The translations under genes and the position numbers were made by a program. The notes beneath the pieces were generated by a model that was given only the letters and a program-made list of their open reading frames with translations, had not been told where the DNA came from and ran no database searches. A DNA stretch of 64,000 bases. Origin: Thiocystis violascens DSM 198 (GTDB lineage Bacteria > Pseudomonadota > Gammaproteobacteria > Chromatiales > Chromatiaceae). Position 1 is the stretch's first letter, and every line of letters starts with the position of its first letter. The stretch is taken from contig NC_018012.1 of assembly GCF_000227745.2 (NCBI RefSeq), forward strand, positions 4,275,412 to 4,339,411, written 5' to 3'. Below are positions 37,897-46,543 of this stretch, one piece after another.

Positions 37897-38424
37897 ATGA
37901 ATACTGAGATCCCAACGGGCGATCCGTTGTCGAAAGGAGCATCCGATCTGGAAGCAATGGATGCCGATGCAACCGATTCCAGGCTCAATGCATTTGCCAT
38001 CGACCGACTCTCCCAGGCATTCGAGACCAGCGCCAAGCGCTGGGAACTCATCGTCTATCCGAGCCTGTTCGCCTTCATCATTCTGGCGGCCTATGGCTTT
38101 TATCTGATTTTCAGTCTCGCCAAGGACGTGCATTATCTGTCCATCAGCGTCGATACCAACATGACGGTGATGGCGAGCAATATGCAGTCGGTCTCCGACA
38201 ACATGGCCCAGATGAGCCGGAATGTCCGTGCGATGTCGGTTAGCGTCGACTCCATGGCGCGCGATGTCAATACGCTGGAGCCCATGCTGACCAGCATCCA
38301 GAACATGGATCGCTCGATGCAGAACATGACCCTTGCCACCAGCTCCATGCGCGACGACATGGCGATCATGAATCAAAGTATCAGCCGCCCTGCGCAATTC
38401 ATGAACCGCTTCATGCCTTGGTAG
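37897..38424 (+). CDS. Membrane protein with Met-rich coiled coil, partner of ParA-like ATPase
   Basis: 175 residues. An acidic N-terminus and an amphipathic region (NAFAIDRLSQAFETSAKRWE) lead to one transmembrane helix (about 52-72, LIVYPSLFAFIILAAYGFYLI). A ~95-residue helical segment follows, with Met at frequent i/i+3/i+4 spacing (NMAQMSRNVRAMSVSVDSM). The tail probably forms a periplasmic coiled coil. Co-directional with the ParA-like gene. Similar to uncharacterised methyl-accepting-like linkers, but I recognise no named family. Confidence 0.75.
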   Translation: MNTEIPTGDPLSKGASDLEAMDADATDSRLNAFAIDRLSQAFETSAKRWELIVYPSLFAFIILAAYGFYLIFSLAKDVHYLSISVDTNMTVMASNMQSVSDNMAQMSRNVRAMSVSVDSMARDVNTLEPMLTSIQNMDRSMQNMTLATSSMRDDMAIMNQSISRPAQFMNRFMPW

Positions 38425-38520
38425 CCCGAACCCTCTCGTCTTTGGCGCGTTTGGGTTCGGGCAGGGTTGATCGAGGTTCGCATAAGTGACGCCAGGCCGG
38501 ATGCGGTTGAGGGGGAAACG

Positions 38521-39441
38521 ATGTCGACGGATGCTGGTTGCGCTTCGGAAACCGTGCGGCTGATCGTCGCCATCTCCTCGCGCGCGCTTTTCGATCTGAG
38601 CGAATCGCACCGTCTTTTCGAGACGCAGGGGGTCGACGCCTATCGCGAGTACCAGGTTGCCCACGAGGCCGACATCCTGGAGCCTGGTGTGGCTTTCCCG
38701 CTGGTCAAGAAGCTGATGAGCCTCAATGCCACGCTCGGCGAGCGCGGGCGCGTGGAAGTCATTCTGCTCTCGCGCAATAGCTCGGACACCGGTCTGAGGG
38801 TGCTGACCTCGGCCCACCATCATGGGCTCGATATCGCCCGTGCGGCCTTCACGGGCGGGGCGAGTCCGTACCGCTATGTCGCCGCCTTTGGCGCGCATCT
38901 CTTTTTGTCCGCGGACCCGATAGATGTGCGGCTGGCCCTGGATGCCGGATGTGCCGCGGCGACGGTGCTGCCGTCCTCGCCGCTCACCGCCGAGCATGAG
39001 GACGAACGGGTTCGTATCGCTTTCGATGGCGACGCTGTCCTTTTTTCGGACGAGGCGGAGCGCGTCTATCGACAGGAGGGGCTCGCGGTCTTCAATGCGA
39101 GCGAGTCGGCGGCGGCTCACGAGCCATTGCCCAGCGGTCCCTTCAAGGGTTTGTTGGTGGCGATTCATCAGCTTCAGGCACTGTTTCCGCCGGATGACTC
39201 TCCCCTGAGAACCGCGTTGGTCACCTCGCGCGGCGCGCCCTCGCATGAGCGGGTGATTCGCACCCTGCGTGCCTGGGGCATTCGCATCGACGAGGCGCTC
39301 TTTCTCGGCGGACTCGGCAAGTCGCGCTTCCTGGCGGCCTTCGATGCCGATATTTTCTTCGACGACCAGTCCGTTCATTGCGACGCCGCGCGTTTGCATG
39401 TGGCCACCGGTCACGTTCCGCATGGCGTGGCAAACGATTAG
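38521..39441 (+). CDS. Cytosolic 5'-nucleotidase (NT5C1-like)
   Basis: 306 residues resembling the cytosolic IMP/AMP 5'-nucleotidase I family. Family-like motifs are RLIVAISSRALFDL at the N-terminus, LLSRNSSDTGLRV, VRIAFDGDAVLFSDEAERV (HAD-like DxD), and ALFLGGLGKSRFLAAFDADIFFDDQ with the acidic metal residues. It should dephosphorylate nucleoside monophosphates. ATG 38521 has an excellent GAGGGGG site; a longer reading from 38467 lacks one. Confidence 0.85.
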   Translation: MSTDAGCASETVRLIVAISSRALFDLSESHRLFETQGVDAYREYQVAHEADILEPGVAFPLVKKLMSLNATLGERGRVEVILLSRNSSDTGLRVLTSAHHHGLDIARAAFTGGASPYRYVAAFGAHLFLSADPIDVRLALDAGCAAATVLPSSPLTAEHEDERVRIAFDGDAVLFSDEAERVYRQEGLAVFNASESAAAHEPLPSGPFKGLLVAIHQLQALFPPDDSPLRTALVTSRGAPSHERVIRTLRAWGIRIDEALFLGGLGKSRFLAAFDADIFFDDQSVHCDAARLHVATGHVPHGVAND

Positions 39442-39590
39442 GCGATTTCCGAAACAGCTCATGGCATTCGCCCCGCCTGCAACCGTTCGTGGTTCGAGTG
39501 CCTCCCTACGAACGGCTACAGGCATACCAACCAGCCAGTCAGTCAGCCTTGGGCGAATTCCGGAAATGACTTTGCCAAGCGTCAAATCCC

Positions 39591-39670
39591 GTAGGAGCCC
39601 GCTTGCGGGCGACGTGACCCGCCAAGATGTCTTCCGTGCGTCCACCTGTCGCCCGCAAGCGGGCACCTAC
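39591..39670. repeat. REP-type palindromic pair (BIME-like), copy 2
   Basis: Arms 39591-39613 and 39648-39670 are inverted copies of the unit at 3791-3843, with one mismatch in the second arm (A for T at 39665) and a 34-base spacer instead of seven. They lie between convergent genes, as does copy 1. Confidence 0.85.
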
Positions 39671-39701
39671 GGGTAGGATCTTTCACGGAAATCGCCTTAA
39701 A

Positions 39702-40265
39702 TTACGGCAGGATCTCGATCGGCGTGCCATCGGCGGTCAATGACCAGATCTCGTCGATCGCAGGGTTGGAGACGGCGATACAGCCGAACGTCCAGTCGCC
39801 CTTTCTTGGCGTTCCACCGACGTGCGCATTCGGTTGTCCGTGGATCATGATCATACCGCCGGGGCGGCCTCCCCTGGTGTATGCCCGCAGGCGATCCCGC
39901 GCGTTGGGATAGGAGAGATGGAGCGATTTGCGGTAGCTGCTCCGCGGATTGCGTCGGTCCAGCACGTAGCGCCCTTCTGGAGTACGGCCGTCGCCTTCCA
40001 GCCGCTTGGGGCCTTCCGGTCGGAAGCCGAGTGCGATTGGATAGGTGCGTAGCGGCTGATCGCCGCGCATGAGATACAGGCGGCGCTCGGCCTTTTTCAC
40101 GACGACGCGGTCGGCCATGCCGGGATTTGGCGGCCGAAATTCCGGTGTTTTGTTTTCCGTGGATTCCGGAAGGTCGAACGCGGGAAGGAAGGACATCGCG
40201 GGGGCGGCGGGCGCCAGCAGGATGGCGAGCGACAAGGCTGTTAATAGGCTGTATCGCTTTCCCAT
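39702..40265 (-). CDS. L,D-transpeptidase family (YkuD) protein
   Basis: 187 residues with an N-terminal signal (LLTALSLAILLAPAAPAMS). The YkuD domain has RRLYLMRGDQPLRTYPIALG, MIMIHGQPN with the catalytic His, and GDWTFGCIAVSN with catalytic Cys162. It should form or remodel 3-3 peptidoglycan cross-links or attach proteins to peptidoglycan; the closest type is the YafK/ErfK-like single-domain enzyme. ATG 40265 has GGGGA upstream; longer readings cover the intergenic region. It lies downstream of mltD in the same orientation (98 bases). Confidence 0.9.
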   Translation of the reverse strand: MGKRYSLLTALSLAILLAPAAPAMSFLPAFDLPESTENKTPEFRPPNPGMADRVVVKKAERRLYLMRGDQPLRTYPIALGFRPEGPKRLEGDGRTPEGRYVLDRRNPRSSYRKSLHLSYPNARDRLRAYTRGGRPGGMIMIHGQPNAHVGGTPRKGDWTFGCIAVSNPAIDEIWSLTADGTPIEILP

Positions 40266-40363
40266 GCGATCCCCGCGTTGACTCAGATGCATGGCTGCTC
40301 CGATTTGAAGGCGATCCGGGCAATGGCCATTGCGTTTTGAGTTGGTTAGGATGCGATCCTCGT

Positions 40364-41803
40364 TCAGCTCCGATAGATGCGCAATTTTTCGCCCTGTTTC
40401 AGACGATTGTCGGTGATCTTGTTCCAGCGTTGGATCTCCGTGACGGTCACGCCATAGCGGCGGGCGATGGTCTCGATGGAGTCGCCCTTGCGCACCCAGT
40501 AGGTGATGAGGTTCGGGGTTTCCTTCTGGGCTTCCTGTTTGGGGATGCGCAGTGTCTGCCCCGGTAGCAGCGGTTCGCGCGGCGACAGGCCATTCCATTC
40601 GGCAAGATTGTCTCGTTCGATCCCATGTCGCAGCGCGATCGCCGCCAGGGTCTCGCCGTTTTTGACCTGGTGGATCTTGTCGTCCACGAGATTGACGTTC
40701 GCGACGGCGGGCTGCCTTTGATGGAGACGGACAGCGGCTCGCGAGGCGTCGGCCCCGACCGTCATCGACATCACCCTGACCGATTTTGCCGCGGCGGGAC
40801 TGAGTTTGGCGCCCGTTCCGCCGGGGACCATGAGTTGGGCGACGTCTTTGTTCCCCGCCCATTTCGATTTGATCTCGGGATTCAGGCGCTGGATCTCGGC
40901 GAAGTCCACGCCGGCGGCGGTCGCGACCTTGACCAGATTCATGGGTTTGTCGGTCAGCAGCATCTCGGTGCGGGGTCGATCGGCGATCGCGGGCAGTCGC
41001 TGTCCGTATTTGCGCGAATCGGCGACCAGTCGAGCCGTGGCGAGAATCTGCGGGACGTATTGCCTGGTCTCGTTCGGCAGATTCAAGGACCAGAAATCGG
41101 TCGGTTTGCCGTCGCGGCGGTTGGCCTCCAGGGCAGCCTCGACCCGTCCGGGACCGCAATTATAGGCGGCCATGGCCAACTCCCAATCGCCATCGAAGCG
41201 CCGGCTGAGCTGATCCAGATAGTCCATGGCGGCGCGCGTCGAGGCGACGACATCGCGACGTTCGTCGTATCCGTTATCCATGCGCAGCCCCATCTCGCGG
41301 GCGGTGTAAGGCATGAACTGCCACATGCCGCCAGCGGCCTTGGGGGAGGTCGCGGCCGGGTTATAGCGGCTTTCGACATGGGGCAGCAGCGCCAACTCCA
41401 TGGGGAACCCGCGTCGCTCGATCTCGGCGACGATGGTCGGCAGATAGGGGGTCGCCTGTTGCGACATTTTTTCCAGATAGCGGGGGTCGCGGCGGAAACG
41501 TTCGAGCGTGGAGTCGATGCGGGAGTCGGCGTGCAGATTCAGTTGCATGCCGGAGCGCACCCGGCTCCAGACATCTCCCGTCGGGAGACGGTTTGCCGCC
41601 CTTGACCTGGAGTTTCCCGTGACGCGGACATCCTCGGCGGGTCTGACGAAGCCATATTCGCGGGCGGAGACCATGCCCGAATAGGCGCCATCGACTTCGT
41701 TGAAGGCGGTGACATCGGATTGCCTGGCGCAACCGTTCAGCAGCGGCAAGGCAAGGGCGACGAGCGCACAAGCGGCGCGTCCCAAAAGTCTGGCATCAGG
41801 CAT
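40364..41803 (-). CDS. mltD: Membrane-bound lytic murein transglycosylase D with two LysM domains
   Basis: 479 residues with a lipoprotein signal (LALPLLNGC). The SLT domain shows the catalytic Glu in ALLPHVESRYNP, then SPKAAGGMWQFMPYTAREMGL and AMAAYNCGPGRV. Two LysM repeats close the protein (VKNGETLAAIALRHGI and VRKGDSIETIARRYGV). It cleaves glycan strands to anhydromuramyl ends. The start 41803 is chosen because it gives the signal peptide, with GGGG upstream; the longer reading is spurious. Divergent from the methyltransferase gene. Confidence 0.93.
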   Translation of the reverse strand: MPDARLLGRAACALVALALPLLNGCARQSDVTAFNEVDGAYSGMVSAREYGFVRPAEDVRVTGNSRSRAANRLPTGDVWSRVRSGMQLNLHADSRIDSTLERFRRDPRYLEKMSQQATPYLPTIVAEIERRGFPMELALLPHVESRYNPAATSPKAAGGMWQFMPYTAREMGLRMDNGYDERRDVVASTRAAMDYLDQLSRRFDGDWELAMAAYNCGPGRVEAALEANRRDGKPTDFWSLNLPNETRQYVPQILATARLVADSRKYGQRLPAIADRPRTEMLLTDKPMNLVKVATAAGVDFAEIQRLNPEIKSKWAGNKDVAQLMVPGGTGAKLSPAAAKSVRVMSMTVGADASRAAVRLHQRQPAVANVNLVDDKIHQVKNGETLAAIALRHGIERDNLAEWNGLSPREPLLPGQTLRIPKQEAQKETPNLITYWVRKGDSIETIARRYGVTVTEIQRWNKITDNRLKQGEKLRIYRS

Positions 41804-41981
41804 TGGAACCCCATTTGAATTTTTAACTTCTTGTTTAAGCGAAATATTATTTTTTTCACGGCACATGATACGCAAAGAGCGCACAGAATTCCAGGCTTGA
41901 GTACGGATATATTCCTCATTCGGCCGCACGACAGCGTTCGCGATCATGAGTACCATGTGCACCTCAAAGAGAGGCATCCGC

Positions 41982-42746
41982 ATGACTGTTTCCAAACGCC
42001 GGACATCTCCATTCAATCGGCTTCAAGACTGGTATCGCTCGCCGCTGGGACGGAAAGTGGCGGGTGCCGAGAGCGAGTGTGTACGGCGTCTGCTCAATCA
42101 GACCTTTGGGTACTATCTGGTGCAGCTTGGTCCAACCGAAATTTTTCGCGAGGCGCTGGACTCAAGCCGTATCCGCCACCGGGTTATGCTCCCTCCCGAG
42201 CAGCCGTCCGGGCAGAGCGGGCTGGAGATCGTCGGTCTGGAGAGCCAGCTTCCGCTGGCGAGCGACAGCATCGACGCCATCCTTCTGCCGCATACGCTGG
42301 ACTTCGCGGACGATCCACAGGCCGTTCTGCGCGAGGTCGAGCGGGTGCTGATCCCCGATGGGCGCGTGATCATCGTGGGCTTCAATGCGTTCAGTGCCTG
42401 GGGTCTCTGGGGATTGCTCTTGAGCGTCACTGGGCGGATGCCCTGGTGCGGTCGTTTCAGAATGCCGTCGCAAGTCGAGGCGTGGCTTGCCGACGCCGGG
42501 TTTGCCATCGAGTTTTGCGAACGCATCCTGTTCTGCCCGCCCTTGCGGAGCGCGCAGGGTGCGCGTTGCGCGCCGATCGAGTCGTTGGGGCGGCGCTTCT
42601 GGCCTGTGCTGAGTGGCGGCTACGTCATCCGGGCGGTCAAGCGGGTCGCCACCCTCACTCCTCTGAAACCATCCTGGAACCGGCGGCACGCCCTTTTGCC
42701 GGGCAATGCCGTGCGACCGACGACACGGGGTAGAAGTCATGTCTGA
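41982..42746 (+). CDS. SAM-dependent methyltransferase (class I, type 11)
   Basis: 254 residues from ATG 41982, with GAGAGG upstream. The typical motif I is degenerate, but the later motifs are clear: LPLASDSIDAILLPHTLDFADDP, LREVERVLIPDGRVIIVGFN, and an AdoMet-fold C-terminal half. The substrate is unknown. The gene overlaps rnhA by eight bases, a neighbour pairing common in gammaproteobacteria. Confidence 0.85.
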   Translation: MTVSKRRTSPFNRLQDWYRSPLGRKVAGAESECVRRLLNQTFGYYLVQLGPTEIFREALDSSRIRHRVMLPPEQPSGQSGLEIVGLESQLPLASDSIDAILLPHTLDFADDPQAVLREVERVLIPDGRVIIVGFNAFSAWGLWGLLLSVTGRMPWCGRFRMPSQVEAWLADAGFAIEFCERILFCPPLRSAQGARCAPIESLGRRFWPVLSGGYVIRAVKRVATLTPLKPSWNRRHALLPGNAVRPTTRGRSHV

Positions 42747-43200
42747 AAGTGTGCAAGCCTTTACCGACGGCGCCTGTAAGGGGAACCCCGGGCCGGGCGG
42801 CTGGGGCGTGCTGTTGCGTTGGGGCGCGGCCGAAAAGGAGCTGTGCGGCGGCGAGCGCGAAACGACCAATAACCGCATGGAACTGATGGCGGTCATCGTC
42901 GCGCTGGAGTCGTTACAAGGGCCAACCCGGATCGAGATCACCACCGACTCGCAGTACGTCAAGCGCGGGGTCGGCGAGTGGATGTCCAATTGGAAGCGCA
43001 ACGGCTGGCGCACCGCCAACCGCCAACCGGTCAAGAACCGCGATCTCTGGGAACGGCTCGATGCCGCGCTCGGCGGTCACGAAGTCCTCTGGCGGTGGGT
43101 CAGGGGTCATACGGGACACCCCGAGAACGAGCGTGCCGACCGACTGGCCAATCAGGGCGTTCCCGGTTCGGGAGGACGGAATGCGTCAGGTCGTCCTTGA
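42739..43200 (+). CDS. rnhA: Ribonuclease HI
   Basis: Degrades the RNA of RNA-DNA hybrids. 153 residues from ATG 42739. The catalytic acidic residues lie in FTDGACKGNPGPGGWG, NRMELMAV, TTDSQYVKRG and NERADRLANQG. The basic protrusion (WKRNGWRTANRQPVKNRDLW) and the GHTGHPENE His loop are present. It overlaps dnaQ by 20 bases, the classic rnhA-dnaQ pairing. Confidence 0.97.
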   Translation: MSESVQAFTDGACKGNPGPGGWGVLLRWGAAEKELCGGERETTNNRMELMAVIVALESLQGPTRIEITTDSQYVKRGVGEWMSNWKRNGWRTANRQPVKNRDLWERLDAALGGHEVLWRWVRGHTGHPENERADRLANQGVPGSGGRNASGRP

Positions 43201-43900
43201 TACCGAGACCACGGGGCTGGACCCCAGGGAAGGGCACCGGATTATCGAAATTGGCTGCGTCGAGTTGATCGATCGCCGGCTCACACGCAATTCTTTCCAC
43301 CAATATCTCCAGCCGGATCGCGAGATCGACGCCGGAGCGGCGAATGTCCACGGCATCACCAACGCCTTTCTCGCCGACAAGCCGCGCTTTGCCGAGGTCG
43401 CGGAGGATTTTCTGCGCTATGTCGAGGGCGCGGAGTTGATCATCCACAACGCCCCGTTCGATGTCGGGTTCCTGGATCACGAATTGCGGCGCTGGCGGGA
43501 CGGGACGCCCAGTATTCAAGACCGGTGCGAGGTGACCGATACGCTCGCGATGGCGCGGCGGCTGCATCCGGGACAACGCAATGGACTGGACGCGCTCTGT
43601 AAGCGCTATTCAGTCGACAACTCGCACCGGGATCTGCATGGCGCGCTGCTCGACGCCGAGATCCTGGCGGATGTCTATCTCGCGATGACCGGCGGACAGG
43701 TCGCGTTCCACCTGGGTGGAGATGCATCCGACGCGGGGGGGCGTGATCCGCGCACTCGGCATCGCGGGCGGATCGATCCTGGGCGTGCGCGTCTGTGTGT
43801 GGTACGTGCGGATGAGACCAGTTGTGCCGCGCATGCGGCGCGGTTGGAGGCCATCCAGTCCGCAAGCGCGGACGGCTGTCTGTGGTTGAAGGCGGATTAG
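43181..43900 (+). CDS. dnaQ: DNA polymerase III epsilon subunit (proofreading exonuclease)
   Basis: 239 residues. The 3'-5' DEDDh exonuclease motifs are VLDTETTGLDP, HNAPFDVGFLDHEL and HRDLHGALLDAEILADVY. It proofreads replication within the Pol III core. ATG 43181 has a strong GGAGGA site and overlaps the rnhA end. Its stop shares bases with the stop of convergent fnr (43897-43900). Confidence 0.95.
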   Translation: MRQVVLDTETTGLDPREGHRIIEIGCVELIDRRLTRNSFHQYLQPDREIDAGAANVHGITNAFLADKPRFAEVAEDFLRYVEGAELIIHNAPFDVGFLDHELRRWRDGTPSIQDRCEVTDTLAMARRLHPGQRNGLDALCKRYSVDNSHRDLHGALLDAEILADVYLAMTGGQVAFHLGGDASDAGGRDPRTRHRGRIDPGRARLCVVRADETSCAAHAARLEAIQSASADGCLWLKAD

Positions 43901-44658
43901 GTCTGCTGTTGCTGCTGGCGCCGGCCCTGTCCGGAGCCGCCCACCAGGGATTCCAGGGCGGGCAGGTCGAGCAACTGGATATGCTTGCGGTCCACGCACA
44001 TCAGACCGTCTTCCTGGAAGCGCGTGAACAGGCGGCTGACGGTTTCGACCGCGAGTCCCAGATAGTTGCCGATCTCGTGGCGCGACATGCTGAGATAGAA
44101 ATCGGATGGCGAGAGACCGCGCTTGTGCAGGCGCTGGGACAGGCTCAACAGAAACGCGGCCAGACGCTCCTCCGCGTTCTTCTTGCCAAGCAGAAGCAGC
44201 ATGTCGGTATCCTGACCGATCTCCTTGCTGAGCAGCCGGTACATCTGGTGCTGAAGGCTGGGGGTGATCGCGGTCAGGTCTTCGAGTCTGGTGAAGGGGA
44301 TTTCGCAGATCGCGGAGGTTTCGAGCACCTTGGCGGAACAGGCGTGTACATCCTTGTCGATGGCGTCCAGGCCGATGATCTCGCCCGGCAGGTGGAAACC
44401 CAGGACTTGCTCGCCGCCCTCGGAACTCGGCGCGAAGGTCTTGACAGATCCGGTCTTGACGACATAGAGCGCCCGGAACCGGTCGCCCTCGCGAAACAGA
44501 TAATCGCCGCGATGCAAGGGTCGGGCGCGTTTGACGATTTCGTCGAGACGCTCCACGTCTTCCGGAGACAGGCCCATGGGCAAACACAGCGAGGTCAGCG
44601 TACAGTTCTTGCACGCGACTCGAATGGATTCCAATGAAATGACTTTGAATTGACTCAT
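43897..44658 (-). CDS. fnr: FNR/ANR-type anaerobic transcription regulator
   Basis: 253 residues of the CRP-FNR family. Oxygen-sensing cysteines are C16, C19 and C25 (VACKNCTLTSLC) plus C107 (VHACSAK), enough for a 4Fe-4S cluster. The effector-like beta-roll and dimer helix follow. The DNA-recognition helix reads RHEIGNYLGLAVETVSRLFTRF, with the E--SR pattern that reads TTGAT half-sites. The C-terminus is Gln-rich. A perfect FNR box lies 45 bases upstream, so it is likely autoregulated. Confidence 0.95.
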   Translation of the reverse strand: MSQFKVISLESIRVACKNCTLTSLCLPMGLSPEDVERLDEIVKRARPLHRGDYLFREGDRFRALYVVKTGSVKTFAPSSEGGEQVLGFHLPGEIIGLDAIDKDVHACSAKVLETSAICEIPFTRLEDLTAITPSLQHQMYRLLSKEIGQDTDMLLLLGKKNAEERLAAFLLSLSQRLHKRGLSPSDFYLSMSRHEIGNYLGLAVETVSRLFTRFQEDGLMCVDRKHIQLLDLPALESLVGGSGQGRRQQQQQT

Positions 44659-44702
44659 GGCAGCGCCCCCTCGCCATCGGCAGCTCGATTTTGGTCTGCC
44701 AT

Positions 44703-44716
44703 TTGATCTGGATCAA
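44703..44716 (-). promoter_or_regulatory. FNR box upstream of fnr
   Basis: TTGATCTGGATCAA is an exact match to the FNR consensus TTGAT-N4-ATCAA. It lies 45 bases before the fnr start and 184 bases before divergent pyrG. Autoregulation of fnr is the likely role. Confidence 0.85.
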
Positions 44717-44899
44717 GAATGCGTGATTTGTAACCGCATCGATGACAAATTACAAGGGTAGAAGTTCGTGTACGTATTACCCTGCCCTGCTGACTGCGCG
44801 GGCGGCGGCGATTCGATTGAGCAAACGCCGCGATTTTGGTAGTTTGTCGAGGTTATCGGGCCACCGCCCTCGACCCTCCTTCTTCTGCTCCCGCTTCTT

Positions 44900-46543
44900 A
44901 TGACTAAGTTTATTTTTATCACCGGCGGTGTCGTCTCGTCGCTGGGTAAAGGCATTGCCTCGGCATCGCTCGGCGCATTGCTCGAAGCCCGCGGACTGCG
45001 CGTGACGATGATCAAGCTCGATCCCTACATCAACGTCGATCCGGGCACCATGAGCCCGTTTCAGCACGGCGAGGTCTACGTGACCGACGACGGTGCCGAG
45101 ACCGATCTGGATCTGGGCCACTACGAGCGCTTCCTGCGCACCCGCATGGGTCGCAACAACAACTTCACCACCGGCCAGATCTACGAAAGCGTTATCCGTC
45201 AGGAGCGTCGCGGCGATTATTTGGGGCGCACCGTGCAGGTGATTCCCCACATCACCGACGAGATCAAGCAAAGCATCCGGCTCGGCGCCGAGGGCGCCGA
45301 CATCGCCATGGTCGAGATCGGCGGTACCGTGGGCGACATCGAATCGCTGCCCTTTCTGGAGGCGATCCGGCAGATGCGGGTGGAGGAGGGACGCGAGAAC
45401 GCGCTCTTCATGCACCTGACCCTGGTGCCCTACATCCGCACTGCCGGCGAGATCAAGACCAAGCCGACCCAGCACTCGGTCAAGGAGCTGCGCTCGATCG
45501 GTATCCAGCCAGACATTCTGCTGTGTCGCGCCGAACAGGATCTGCCGAACGACGAGCGGCGCAAGATCGCGCTCTTCACCAACGTTCCCGAGAACGCCGT
45601 CATCTCCGCCGTGGATGCCGACAACATCTATCGCATCCCGCGCCTGCTGCACGCCCAGAAGCTCGACGAACTGGCGGTGCGCCAGTTTCAGCTCGACGTG
45701 CCCGAGGCCGATCTCAGCGAGTGGGATCGGGTGTTGGACGGTTTCGACCATCCGAGGCACAAGGTCCGCGTCGGCATGGTCGGCAAGTACATGCACCTCA
45801 CCGAGGCTTACAAGTCGCTGTCCGAGGCGCTCGCCCATGCTGGCGTGCATACCAGCACCAAGGTCGAGATTCTCTACCTGGACGCCGAGGAGATCGAACA
45901 GCGGGGCACCGCCTCTCTCGCCGGACTGGATGCGATCCTGGTTCCTGGCGGGTTCGGCGAGCGCGGCATCGAAGGGAAGATCGCGGCTGCCCAATATGCA
46001 CGCGAACAGCGCATCCCCTATCTCGGTATCTGTCTCGGGATGCAGATCGCCGTGATCGAATACGCCCGTCATCTCGCCGGACTGGAAGGCGCGCACAGCA
46101 CCGAGTTCGACCGTCAGACCCCGCATCCGGTGATCGCCATGATCACCGAATGGCGCGACGAAAAAGGCAAGATCGAGACGCGCGCCGAAGGTCAGGATCT
46201 GGGCGGCTCCATGCGCCTCGGCGGTCAGAATTGCCGTCTCGAACCCGGCAGCCTGGCGCGTTCCGTCTATGGCACGCCCCAGGCACGCGAGCGCCACCGT
46301 CATCGTTATGAATTCAACAACCGCTATCTCAACGCCATGAAGGATGCCGGGATGCGCTTCTCCGGCTGGTCGCTGGATAACAAACTGGTCGAGATCATCG
46401 AGATTCCGGATCACCCCTGGTTCATCGCCTGTCAGTTCCACCCCGAGTTCACCTCGACCCCGCGCGATGGCCATCCGCTGTTTTGCGGCTTCATCCGCGC
46501 GGCGCTTGACCAGCAGGAACGGGTCGGGGATTCGGCCGCATGA
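44900..46543 (+). CDS. pyrG: CTP synthase
   Basis: Aminates UTP to CTP using glutamine. 547 residues. The synthase domain starts MTKFIFITGGVVSSLGKGIASASLGALLEARG. The C-terminal class I glutaminase has the nucleophile loop PYLGICLGMQ and the His-Glu pair in CQFHPEFTSTP. The Shine-Dalgarno site is weak. It is the first gene of a pyrG-kdsA pair overlapping by ATGA. Confidence 0.98.
   Translation: MTKFIFITGGVVSSLGKGIASASLGALLEARGLRVTMIKLDPYINVDPGTMSPFQHGEVYVTDDGAETDLDLGHYERFLRTRMGRNNNFTTGQIYESVIRQERRGDYLGRTVQVIPHITDEIKQSIRLGAEGADIAMVEIGGTVGDIESLPFLEAIRQMRVEEGRENALFMHLTLVPYIRTAGEIKTKPTQHSVKELRSIGIQPDILLCRAEQDLPNDERRKIALFTNVPENAVISAVDADNIYRIPRLLHAQKLDELAVRQFQLDVPEADLSEWDRVLDGFDHPRHKVRVGMVGKYMHLTEAYKSLSEALAHAGVHTSTKVEILYLDAEEIEQRGTASLAGLDAILVPGGFGERGIEGKIAAAQYAREQRIPYLGICLGMQIAVIEYARHLAGLEGAHSTEFDRQTPHPVIAMITEWRDEKGKIETRAEGQDLGGSMRLGGQNCRLEPGSLARSVYGTPQARERHRHRYEFNNRYLNAMKDAGMRFSGWSLDNKLVEIIEIPDHPWFIACQFHPEFTSTPRDGHPLFCGFIRAALDQQERVGDSAA

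Noticed and set aside
40625..41605. 326-codon open frame antisense to mltD
   Set aside because: A shadow of mltD with no motif.
44777..46474. 565-codon open frame antisense to pyrG
   Set aside because: It mirrors the whole pyrG gene; pyrG is certain, and the antisense reading has no recognisable family or ribosome site.
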